A DNA stretch of 13,157 bases from Gammaproteobacteria bacterium (GTDB lineage Bacteria > Pseudomonadota > Gammaproteobacteria > UBA4575), in contig JANQKJ010000141.1 of NCBI GenBank assembly GCA_028281205.1, positions 1 through 13,157 on the forward strand, in the 5' to 3' direction. This document shows, in pieces, positions 6,956-13,157 of this stretch. Below the pieces are notes generated by a model that was not told the origin of the DNA, did not search any database, and saw only the letters and a list, made by a program, of their open reading frames with translations. The translations under genes were made by a program, and so were the position numbers. Numbering within the stretch: the stretch's first letter is position 1; the number at the start of each line of letters is the position of its first letter.

Positions 6956-7387
6956 CTAGCGCTTTCTATTCAAGCGACTAGTTAACAAGCCAAGATCTTT
7001 TATTGTGTAGCTTGTTTGTTGATCATCAGCCAGATCTTGTGAATATATAAGCTCTATTTCAACATTATTTTGATAGTCTGGCGTGATATCAAATACAATA
7101 AAGCACTTATCTGACTTGCATTCATAATCGCTATCACTCTTTAGTATTAGCATTTTCTTACTAGTAAAAAAATGCAATGCAACCTTTGCAATAGGTTTAT
7201 TTTGCATGGACTGATTAAATATCACGGTTGTTTGCTGTGTTCCATTGTCAGATATTCGCCCTACAAATGGTGTGATACCGAATTTGCCATAATCGGCAGG
7301 CACTATGTCAATAGATTTTGCTTCGCGAATAACATCAGCATTGGCAGTAAGCACAAACATTAATAATATGGACAGCAATACTTTCAT
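6956..7387 (-). CDS. Exported protein of unknown function with a cysteine pair
   Basis: A 143-aa protein with a typical Sec signal peptide (M-K-V, hydrophobic LLSILLMFVLTA, likely cleavage after ANA at residue 17). The mature part looks mostly beta-stranded. It has only two cysteines, in YECKSDKC, which could form a local disulfide in the periplasm. I do not recognise the family. There is no Shine-Dalgarno before the ATG; an excellent TATAAT lies only 7 bp upstream of the coding start, so its mRNA may have almost no leader. It is the first gene of the minus-strand run and is divergent from elaA. Confidence 0.6.
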   Translation of the reverse strand: MKVLLSILLMFVLTANADVIREAKSIDIVPADYGKFGITPFVGRISDNGTQQTTVIFNQSMQNKPIAKVALHFFTSKKMLILKSDSDYECKSDKCFIVFDITPDYQNNVEIELIYSQDLADDQQTSYTIKDLGLLTSRLNRKR

Positions 7388-7394
7388 TTTTAAA

Positions 7395-7423
7395 ATTATA
7401 TTGACTTATTGATGTTGGGTTAA
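7395..7423 (-). promoter_or_regulatory. Candidate sigma70 promoter for the exported protein and downstream genes
   Basis: On the minus strand, TTAACC (7418-7423) and a perfect TATAAT (7395-7400) are separated by 17 bp. Initiation would fall at about 7387-7389, at or just before the ATG, implying a nearly leaderless transcript. It overlaps the plus-strand promoter of elaA. Confidence 0.45.
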
Positions 7424-7430
7424 ATCTAAT
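7401..7430 (+). promoter_or_regulatory. Candidate sigma70 promoter for the elaA-roxA-ndh operon
   Basis: TTGACT (7401-7406) and TCTAAT (7425-7430), each one base off consensus, are separated by 18 bp. Start of transcription is predicted near 7437, giving a leader of about 35 nt to the ATG at 7472. It is interleaved with the opposite promoter, so the two probably cannot be occupied together. Confidence 0.5.
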
Positions 7431-7471
7431 AAATGATTTAATATAGTTTAATGATCTACAATGAATTTAAC

Positions 7472-7960
7472 ATGAATGCTATTAAGTGGAAATGCAAGTC
7501 ATTTGCCGAACTAAATACACAACAATTGTTCGACCTCATCAAGTTACGCATAGATATTTTTATCGTTGAGCAAACTTGCGCATACCCGGAACTGGATGAA
7601 AAAGACCACGACAAAAATACACTTCACTTAATGGGTTTTGATGAAGATAAACTTATTTGTTGTGCACGCTTACTTGCACCCGGTACAAGATACTCCGATA
7701 CCAGTATCGGACGTTTCGCTGTCGCGAAATCGTACCGTCAGCAAGGCATTGGTAGCGCCCTGATGAACCAATGTCTAGAGCAAATATCTAATGCCTGGCC
7801 AGAACATAGTATTCGCATCAGCGCACAACAGTATTTAAATACTTTTTATTCCAGTTTTGGTTTTAAACAAATATCTGATATGTATCTTGAGGATGGTATC
7901 CCACATATCCAAATGCTCAAAAATACACCACACAATCACAACGCAAAACGTAAGCAATGA
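7472..7960 (+). CDS. elaA: ElaA-family GNAT N-acetyltransferase
   Basis: A single-domain GCN5-related acetyltransferase of about 162 aa. The alignment with E. coli ElaA is obvious: IKLRIDIFIVEQTCAYPELDEKD near the start, SIGRFAVAKSYRQQGIGSALM with the acetyl-CoA-binding Q-x-x-G-I-G loop, and FYSSFGFKQISDMYLEDGIPHIQM at the end. The natural substrate of ElaA is not firmly known. I chose the ATG at 7472 because it places IKW where E. coli ElaA has its N-terminal IEW; an upstream in-frame ATG at 7451 would add seven residues. Neither has a Shine-Dalgarno. Its TGA overlaps the roxA ATG. Confidence 0.88.
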   Translation: MNAIKWKCKSFAELNTQQLFDLIKLRIDIFIVEQTCAYPELDEKDHDKNTLHLMGFDEDKLICCARLLAPGTRYSDTSIGRFAVAKSYRQQGIGSALMNQCLEQISNAWPEHSIRISAQQYLNTFYSSFGFKQISDMYLEDGIPHIQMLKNTPHNHNAKRKQ

Positions 7961-9111
7961 ATCCACATCCATTAGGGGAGCTGGGTCTAAACACTTTCCT
8001 CAATCAGTACTGGCAGAAACAAGCGGTATTAATCCCGCATGCGCTTCCCAATATCACCTCTCCCCTGAGTGCAGAAGAGCTTGCAGGACTGGCATGTGAA
8101 GAATACGTTGAATCACGTTTAATTATAAGCAAGGAAAGTGAGTGGCAGCTAAAGCATGGTCCTTTCACAGAAAAAACTTTTACTCAACTGCCTAATTCAC
8201 ATTGGACCTTACTCGTTCAAGCAGTTGATCACTATATCCCTGAAGCGGCATCCTTACTAGAACAGTTTAATTTTATTCCACGTTGGCGGATTGTCGATTT
8301 AATGGTGAGTTATGCCTGTAAAGGTGGCGGCGTGGGCCCACATTATGACAATTACGATGTGTTCCTGATACAAACTCAAGGCCAAAGGCTATGGCAAATT
8401 GGTGGACGCTATGACGACTCTTCACCTTTAAAAGAATTACCAGTAAAAATAGTAGAAAATTTTTGTGTTGAACAATCATGGGCACTCAATCCCGGTGACA
8501 TACTTTATGTGCCTCCTGGCGTTGGCCACAATGGCATAGCACAAAGTGATGATTGTATAACCTGCTCGGTTGGCTTTCGCGCTCCTTCACATAGTGACAT
8601 TCTGCGTGATTTTACGGATTACTTGAGCGAACATTTGAACGAGTCCATGCGCTATTCAGACCCAGACCTTAAACCTCATGCCAATAGCGGTGAGATTAAT
8701 AATGAAGTTTTCTCCCAACTACAGAATATACTATCAGAGCAAATACAAAACCCAACCAAACTACAAGACTGGTTTGGCTGTTATGCCACGACACCGAAGT
8801 ATGATTCGCCAAACTATTTTAACTCTGATGAGTCAAATGAAACTCTCAGTTTGCACGAATTAAAAAATCACTTATCCCTCCAACATAACCTATATCGCAA
8901 TGAAAGTTCACGTTTTGCTTTTATAAAGCAAAATCACCAACATGTATTATTTGTTGATGGAGAAAAAATTCCAAGTAATAGCAAGTCAAACACTCTAATT
9001 GAAAAACTTTGTCATCAGACTAATGTGTGTCATCAAGATCTGACTGCAACAGATGATAATTTAAATCTCATTCTTCTACTTATTAATAAAGGCGCTCTTT
9101 ACATAAAATAA
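7957..9111 (+). CDS. roxA: Ribosomal protein uL16 arginine 3-hydroxylase RoxA (YcfD)
   Basis: A JmjC/cupin-type Fe(II)- and 2-oxoglutarate-dependent oxygenase that hydroxylates an arginine of ribosomal protein uL16 (Arg81 in E. coli). The metal site is visible: His129 and Asp131 in GPHYDNYDVF and His191 in PPGVGHNG, with QGQRLWQIG holding Arg144, equivalent to the 2-oxoglutarate-binding Arg140 of E. coli. GDILYVPPG and CSVGFRAPS complete the cupin core. The C-terminal third matches the dimerisation and winged-helix region of the family in length. At 384 aa it is full length. It overlaps elaA by ATGA, and its TAA is directly followed by the ndh ATG, so its expression is tied to both. Confidence 0.93.
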   Translation: MNPHPLGELGLNTFLNQYWQKQAVLIPHALPNITSPLSAEELAGLACEEYVESRLIISKESEWQLKHGPFTEKTFTQLPNSHWTLLVQAVDHYIPEAASLLEQFNFIPRWRIVDLMVSYACKGGGVGPHYDNYDVFLIQTQGQRLWQIGGRYDDSSPLKELPVKIVENFCVEQSWALNPGDILYVPPGVGHNGIAQSDDCITCSVGFRAPSHSDILRDFTDYLSEHLNESMRYSDPDLKPHANSGEINNEVFSQLQNILSEQIQNPTKLQDWFGCYATTPKYDSPNYFNSDESNETLSLHELKNHLSLQHNLYRNESSRFAFIKQNHQHVLFVDGEKIPSNSKSNTLIEKLCHQTNVCHQDLTATDDNLNLILLLINKGALYIK

Positions 9112-10440
9112 ATGAACAGCACTGTTAATCTTCATCATATTATCATTGTCGGCGGTGGCGCTGGCGGCCTTGAACTTGCAACCAAGCTTGGCAATAAACT
9201 TGGCAAAAAAAATAAAGCCCGTATTACTCTAGTTGATTGCGAACTCACACATGTGTGGAAACCACTATTACATGAAATTGCTGCTGGCACTTTGAATTCT
9301 TATGAAGACGAAGTCAGTTATCTCGCTCTGGCACATAAAAATCATTTTATGTTTCGCCTGGGAAGAATGGATCGCTTGGACCGAAATACAAAAGAAATCT
9401 CACTTGCGCCTACATTAGACAAAGATGGCGTTGAATATATTCCTCGCCGAACTTTTAAATATGACACATTAGTATTCGCTGTCGGTAGTCAAACCAATGA
9501 TTTTGGGGTTAAGGGCGTTAAACAGCATTGCATGTTTCTTGATACGCGCATCGAAGCAGATATTTTTCATCAAAATTTACTTCGTAAAGCTTATACTGCG
9601 CATGCCCAAACCAAGCCACTACGCGAAGGCCAACTTAAAGTTGCTATTGCCGGCGCCGGCGCAACAGGGGTTGAGCTATCTGCGGAGTTACATCAAGCAT
9701 TCAAGCAACTAATCAAGTTCGGTATCGACCAACTGAATTATGAACAAATCAAAATTACTATAATCGAAGCTGCCGATAGAATACTACCTGCGTTACCTGT
9801 TGAATTATCAGAAAAAACACAGTCTGCCCTTGAAAAAATTAATATCCAAGTATTGTCCAGCCACCGCATTATTGCAGCTAACAATGAAGGCTTTATCACC
9901 GACAAAGGTGGATTAATACCATCCGAAATCAAAGTCTGGGCCGCAGGTATTAAAGCACCTGATTTCCTGGCTAATATCGATGGCCTGGAAACAAATCACA
10001 ATAACCAGTTAGTTGTAAAACAAACATTAGCAACCACTTACGATGCCGACATATTTGCTTTAGGCGATTGTGCCGCCTGCCCAATGCCAGGCACTAACGC
10101 TACAGTGCCTCCACGTGCGCAAGCTGCTCATCAGCAGGCATCAATGCTAATTAAAACTATGCAGTGCAAGCTAAAATGTAAGCCCATCCCGGATTATCGC
10201 TATGTAGACTATGGGTCATTGATTAATCTGAGTAATTACTCCACGGTAGGGAATATGATGGGCAACTTACTTGGTAAAAAAGCAGGCAGTGTGATGATTG
10301 AGGGATTATTAGCGCGTTTTGTTTATTGGTCATTATACAAAATGCACCAACTGGCAATTATGGGCATTGTACGTGTAGGGCTAATTACTGTGGCCAATTT
10401 CTTAACCCAGAAAACCAAACCAAGAATGAAACTACATTAA
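9112..10440 (+). CDS. ndh: Type II NADH:quinone oxidoreductase (NDH-2)
   Basis: A membrane-associated FAD enzyme that oxidises NADH and reduces quinone without pumping protons. The FAD-binding fold opens with IIIVGGGAGGLELATKLG (10-27). The second Rossmann motif VAIAGAGATGVELSAEL (177-193) binds NADH. GDCAACP near residue 318 carries a CxxC also present in E. coli Ndh, and the tail YWSLYKMHQLA...KPRMKLH is the amphipathic membrane-binding end, nearly the same as in E. coli. Length of 442 aa is normal. The start abuts the roxA stop with no spacer, and the stop (TAATG) overlaps the next start by one base. E. coli NDH-2 has been reported to reduce Cu(II); whether this one does is inference. Confidence 0.97.
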   Translation: MNSTVNLHHIIIVGGGAGGLELATKLGNKLGKKNKARITLVDCELTHVWKPLLHEIAAGTLNSYEDEVSYLALAHKNHFMFRLGRMDRLDRNTKEISLAPTLDKDGVEYIPRRTFKYDTLVFAVGSQTNDFGVKGVKQHCMFLDTRIEADIFHQNLLRKAYTAHAQTKPLREGQLKVAIAGAGATGVELSAELHQAFKQLIKFGIDQLNYEQIKITIIEAADRILPALPVELSEKTQSALEKINIQVLSSHRIIAANNEGFITDKGGLIPSEIKVWAAGIKAPDFLANIDGLETNHNNQLVVKQTLATTYDADIFALGDCAACPMPGTNATVPPRAQAAHQQASMLIKTMQCKLKCKPIPDYRYVDYGSLINLSNYSTVGNMMGNLLGKKAGSVMIEGLLARFVYWSLYKMHQLAIMGIVRVGLITVANFLTQKTKPRMKLH

Positions 10441-11054
10441 TGAAACTTTATTATGTTCATGACCCTATGTGTAGTTGGTGTTGGGGGTTTCGACCCATAT
10501 ATTTACAACTAGTAAAAAAACTACCCAAACAAATCGAATTTATTCGCTTGCTGGGCGGTTTGGCGCCAGACAATGATGAACCTATGTCTGCAGAGACCAA
10601 ACAATATGTAATTCACCATTGGCAACAAATACAAAAAGATATTCCAGACACACAGTTTAATTATGATTTTTGGCGAACATGTACGCCCCGACGCAGCACC
10701 TACCCCGCGTGCCGAGCAGTTATTGCAGCCAGACAGCAAAACATTCTCTATGACGAATCAATGACCTTTGCGATCCAAAAAGCTTACTACCTAGAAGCAA
10801 GAAATCCTTCCAATATAGATACGTTAATTGAACTTGCCTGCGAAATTGGCTGCAACAAACAACAGTTCGAAAAAGATTTAAATGCTAAATATATAAACGA
10901 TATGCTTCAGCAAGAGCTCTCACTGGCAAGGACACTTAGACTTAATTCATTTCCGGGATTTTTGTTAATTGACGATCAGCAACACAAACATATCTCACCA
11001 GACTATCATAGTGCTGAGAAAGTGCTTATGGAAATAAATCAAGGCTTTATTTAA
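10440..11054 (+). CDS. Cytoplasmic DsbA-family thiol oxidoreductase (CSWC motif)
   Basis: A 204-aa protein of the thioredoxin-fold DsbA/FrnE-like superfamily. It opens with MKLYYVHDPMCSWCWGF, giving a redox CxxC at Cys11 and Cys14 directly after the first strand. FPGFLLIDD near residues 177-185 has the cis-proline position. There is no signal peptide, so it acts in the cytoplasm; relatives are annotated as DsbA family protein or predicted protein-disulfide isomerase, with uncertain substrates. I chose the ATG at 10440, which shares its A with the ndh stop (TAATG); the longer upstream reading frame lies inside ndh. It is the last gene of the coupled operon and ends 3 bp from the convergent copper-protein gene. 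Confidence 0.85.
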   Translation: MKLYYVHDPMCSWCWGFRPIYLQLVKKLPKQIEFIRLLGGLAPDNDEPMSAETKQYVIHHWQQIQKDIPDTQFNYDFWRTCTPRRSTYPACRAVIAARQQNILYDESMTFAIQKAYYLEARNPSNIDTLIELACEIGCNKQQFEKDLNAKYINDMLQQELSLARTLRLNSFPGFLLIDDQQHKHISPDYHSAEKVLMEINQGFI

Positions 11055-11057
11055 ACG

Positions 11058-11525
11058 CTAAGCAGTCAACTTATTACATTCTTTGATGCAAGCTGTGCAT
11101 GCTTCCATACAAGCTTTGCACTCTGCATGCATATCAGCATGAACTTCACATTCTTTTTCACAATCTTTTAATACTGCGATACATACTTCTGCAAATGCAA
11201 CCAGATGGTTAGATTCCGCCGATGCTAAAGTTGAGAGCGTACGACACACTGGCAGCATCTGATTAACTATATCTAAACATTCCGCTATAGAGTCGTCCCC
11301 ATGTTTGACTAGCTTTATACAATGCGCGTCACATGCCTCGCCTGTTTTAACACAGTCCAGAGCGCTACTAATTAAATCAGTATTAGCCGTTGAAGCATGG
11401 TGATGATGCTTATGCTCTCCTGCAAATGCACTACCAGCAGCGACTGTCGCTGCAACTGCCGCAGTTCTTGCAAGCAGCTTTCTGCGATTAATATTATCTA
11501 ATGACTGTTTAGATGGTTGATCCAT
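11058..11525 (-). CDS. csp1: Tat-exported four-helix-bundle copper storage protein (Csp1-type)
   Basis: A 155-aa cysteine-rich protein. The N-terminus is a Tat-like signal (NRRKLLAR at 13-20, Ala-rich core, likely cleavage after AFA at 35), so the folded protein is exported. The mature part begins with a His-rich HKHHHH and has 13 cysteines (58, 65, 69, 83, 94, 115, 122, 126, 136, 139, 143, 146, 150), mostly spaced CxxxC or CxxC along helices. This matches the copper storage protein Csp1 described in Methylosinus trichosporium, which also has a Tat signal and 13 Cys lining a four-helix bundle that binds many Cu(I) ions. The ATG at 11525 has a strong AAGGAG (11532-11537) 6 nt upstream; an in-frame ATG at 11558 would spoil the signal peptide. 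Copper binding is inferred from the family. Confidence 0.87.
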   Translation of the reverse strand: MDQPSKQSLDNINRRKLLARTAAVAATVAAGSAFAGEHKHHHHASTANTDLISSALDCVKTGEACDAHCIKLVKHGDDSIAECLDIVNQMLPVCRTLSTLASAESNHLVAFAEVCIAVLKDCEKECEVHADMHAECKACMEACTACIKECNKLTA

Positions 11526-11730
11526 GAGGTTCTCCTTAAAAATTATAACCAACAGCATGTAAAATATATGTACTTATTATGCTCTCAATCCAAGGGTTTA
11601 TAAATATCTAGTAACGTACAATTATCACTACTAATATAAAACTAGACTATAAGACCCGATAAATAGTATTAAGTTTTTACTTGCCGGTCGCTATAAATAG
11701 AATTTTGTAGGCACTGTTTTGAAATGAATA

Positions 11731-12183
11731 CTAATTAGTACCCGCGGCTTTGATACTACATTCAGTCAACTCATCGTTAAATTCGAGTTTACTACACGCT
11801 TTTAACTGCGGATAAGCCACCTCATAACTAACGACTTCCTGTCCCTGCACTTTTTTCAAACAACTTTCTGATTTAAATACCATATATGTCGTTGCATCCA
11901 ATTCATCGTGAGCAAATACTTCCTCTACCATCTGATGCATTTCTATTAACAATAAATATTTTGCTGAGTGCTTTTTATATGGCGGCTGCTCTAGTGAAGG
12001 CAATCTATCTAACAAACTGTCTTTTGATTCACCCCTAGTCCGGCTACTCATAAAGGAAGCTGCCGCTATAGCTAGCGATTGACACTCATGTTGACCCAAA
12101 CTTTCGGCAATAAGCATTGAAGGTGACATGGCATAAAGACTCATGCCAATTAATAACATGGAAATGGTTCTTTTATACTTCAT
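11731..12183 (-). CDS. Secreted four-cysteine protein of unknown function
   Basis: A 150-aa protein with a Sec signal peptide (MKYKR, hydrophobic core to about residue 25, likely cleavage after LIA). The mature part is mostly helical in appearance and has four cysteines (HEC, ESC, KAC, TEC), an even number that suits two disulfides in the periplasm. I do not recognise the family. It lies 17 nt after the SGNH hydrolase gene on the same strand, so the two are probably co-transcribed. No clear Shine-Dalgarno precedes the ATG. A 12-bp palindrome (11729-11740) spans its stop codon. The 205 bp from here to the copper-protein start hold no further gene that I can see. Confidence 0.6.
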   Translation of the reverse strand: MKYKRTISMLLIGMSLYAMSPSMLIAESLGQHECQSLAIAAASFMSSRTRGESKDSLLDRLPSLEQPPYKKHSAKYLLLIEMHQMVEEVFAHDELDATTYMVFKSESCLKKVQGQEVVSYEVAYPQLKACSKLEFNDELTECSIKAAGTN

Positions 12184-12200
12184 AAATTAGTTACATTTGC

Positions 12201-12845
12201 TTATTTAAAATTAATACATTTACCAACAGCTCCAGCCAATGCCTCACCCAGCATGTAATGCTGAGGTGCATCTAAATGAATACCATCGATTTCACTCGCA
12301 TCTACAATAGAGCCAGCATCAAAAAAATATGCTGAGACTTGTTCAGCAACACTACATAATTCTTTAGCAAAATCCACGCAGCGCTTTTCAGCGCTAACAA
12401 ACTTTTTCGCTATCACGCCTTTAGGCTTGATAATGGGCGGCGGGGCCACAAGCATAATTTCAGGCGTGGGCATGCCAGGTTCTATCGGTGCGTGACGGAT
12501 AATATTAACCAAGCATGCAACACCTTGCGCTGATTGCCAGGCGTTATTATTGTGACTGGATTGAAAATCATTAGTGCCCAACATGATTAAAACGAGTTTT
12601 AAAGGTGAGTTGATTTCTATCACCTGAGCCAAACCTTGTGAGCCATCTCTGCCTTCTTTATATGGATCACTCCATACAGTACGCCGGCCATTTAAACAAT
12701 TTTCAATTACGCGCACATTATTATTCTGCTGGTTTAACTGGTCCTCAAGTACGCCAGGCCAACGTTGATCGAATGACAAGCGCTTACGCGTATCAGGGAT
12801 GATTCCCCATGTCAGACTATCTGAGTAAACAAGTATTTGATGCAT
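12201..12845 (-). CDS. SGNH/GDSL-family hydrolase (arylesterase-like)
   Basis: A 214-aa serine esterase or acyltransferase of the SGNH fold. Block I is YSDSLTWG with Ser10 as nucleophile. Block II is ENCLNGRR with Gly53. Block III is LGTND (Asn92). Block V is DGIHLD with the catalytic Asp187 and His190. The sequence around block I, RWPGVLEDQL and GRRTVWSDP resembles the arylesterase/acyltransferase subgroup that includes the mycobacterial MsAcT enzyme. There is no signal peptide, so it is cytoplasmic. The usual Gly before the Asp of block I is Ser here, a mild departure. It is followed by the secreted 4-Cys protein gene 17 nt downstream. Physiological substrate unknown. Confidence 0.85.
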   Translation of the reverse strand: MHQILVYSDSLTWGIIPDTRKRLSFDQRWPGVLEDQLNQQNNNVRVIENCLNGRRTVWSDPYKEGRDGSQGLAQVIEINSPLKLVLIMLGTNDFQSSHNNNAWQSAQGVACLVNIIRHAPIEPGMPTPEIMLVAPPPIIKPKGVIAKKFVSAEKRCVDFAKELCSVAEQVSAYFFDAGSIVDASEIDGIHLDAPQHYMLGEALAGAVGKCINFK

Positions 12846-12932
12846 AATTAAATCTTATCCGCTTTGTACAACCAAACCAACAACAATGACTAGTTAATAA
12901 TACTTTTAAGCAGGTATCACACTAAAGTCTAT

Positions 12933-12948
12933 CAATGCTGCAGCATTG
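12933..12948. repeat. Perfect 16-bp palindrome between the dioxygenase and SGNH genes
   Basis: CAATGCTG-CAGCATTG is fully self-complementary. It lies 23 bp downstream of the dioxygenase stop codon and about 90 bp upstream of the SGNH hydrolase start. As RNA it could fold with a four-base loop, but no T-tract follows on the minus strand, so a terminator is less likely than an operator or an RNA-end structure. Nothing else is seen in 12846-12971. Confidence 0.45.
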
Positions 12949-12971
12949 CAATGTTCTCATGTGCCTTAGAG

Positions 12972-13157
12972 CTAAATCTGTTGAAGAACTATCTTGTAAT
13001 AATAGTTATCTGCATGTTCAGATGATTTATCTGCAATCATTAGCATTTGTTCGCTAGGGCTTTTACGTTGTAATAAGCGATCCAGCTCATTTAGAGGTTG
13101 ATCAGGAAAGTACATTTGGGTAATTAATTCTTTATAGCCAGTTTTACTTACTTTAAA
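12972..13157 (-). CDS. Intradiol ring-cleavage dioxygenase-like protein, C-terminal end (cut by window edge)
   Basis: The last 61 codons of a gene entering from the right edge, ending in TAG at 12974-12972. It reads FKVSKTGYKELITQMYFP, then NELDRLLQRKSPSEQ and a short tail ending VLQQI. The first part matches the closing strands of the intradiol dioxygenase family (protocatechuate 3,4-dioxygenase and relatives), where a conserved His-x-His just upstream precedes a K/xVS..G...LTTQxYFP stretch. The iron ligands themselves lie outside the window, so activity cannot be judged. Reading frame is open to the edge. Family assignment rests on this short motif alone. Confidence 0.7.
   Translation of the reverse strand, partial: FKVSKTGYKELITQMYFPDQPLNELDRLLQRKSPSEQMLMIADKSSEHADNYYYKIVLQQI

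Noticed and set aside
8273..8485. Minus-strand reading frame of 70 codons inside roxA
   Set aside because: It is the shadow of a strongly conserved gene, has no recognisable domain, and covers the RoxA metal-binding region.
10326..10439. N-terminal extension of the DsbA-family protein
   Set aside because: These 38 codons lie within ndh in another frame; the family begins directly at MKLYYVHDPMCSWC, and TAATG coupling supports the later start.
11526..11558. Longer N-terminus of the copper storage protein
   Set aside because: It would put a hydrophobic MLLVII segment before the twin-arginine motif, whereas the ATG at 11525 has a strong ribosome-binding site.
11538..11560. TATAAT just upstream of the copper protein gene as its promoter
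   Set aside because: It is so close to the ATG that transcription would start within the ribosome-binding site, and there is no -35 element at 16-18 bp.

Overview
The window reads as ordinary, AT-rich chromosome of a gammaproteobacterium. This rests on the company of AmgK/MurU, LipB/LipA, RluE, ElaA, the ribosomal oxygenase RoxA and an NDH-2 that resembles E. coli Ndh along its whole length. The genus cannot be named from sequence alone. I see no tRNA or rRNA gene, phage, insertion sequence or CRISPR array. Both ends cut through genes: an acetolactate-synthase-type ThDP enzyme at the left (minus strand) and an intradiol dioxygenase-like C-terminus at the right (minus strand).

Layout. (1) 1-448: ThDP enzyme N-terminus, minus strand, with an operator-like dyad in its leader. 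(2) 625-2264, plus strand: amgK-murU, the two-step peptidoglycan sugar recycling route from MurNAc to UDP-MurNAc, overlapping by ATGA. The 3' end of murU is copied about 2.5 times in tandem (2201-2494), together with a spacer holding two hairpins. The array runs up to the lipA stop codon. (3) 7387-2500, minus strand: eight co-directional genes encoding a periplasmic protein, a 7-TM PQ-loop-like protein, RluE, a SIMPL/DUF541 protein, a small 3-TM protein, a DUF6498-like membrane protein, LipB and LipA. The last six are closely spaced (gaps of 32, 13, 12, 4 and 1 nt). (4) 7472-11054, plus strand: elaA-roxA-ndh-DsbA-family thiol oxidoreductase, with every junction overlapping or abutting. A face-to-face pair of sigma70-like promoters at about 7395-7430 can serve blocks 3 and 4. 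(5) 11525-11058, minus strand: a Tat-exported Csp1-type copper storage protein with 13 cysteines, tail-to-tail with block 4 across 3 bp. (6) 12845-11731, minus strand: an SGNH hydrolase and a secreted 4-Cys protein of unknown function. (7) 13157-12972, minus strand: dioxygenase fragment.

Functional themes are cell-wall salvage (amgK-murU), lipoate biosynthesis (lipB-lipA), ribosome modification (rluE on 23S rRNA, roxA on uL16), respiration (ndh) and copper/thiol handling (Csp1, perhaps NDH-2 and the CxxC protein). The observations most worth a second look are the tandem duplication of the murU 3' end with its hairpins, the Tat/13-Cys copper protein, the 3+1+3 membrane protein, and the tightly coupled elaA-roxA-ndh-dsb operon. 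I did not find convincing evidence of a wholly new multi-gene system.
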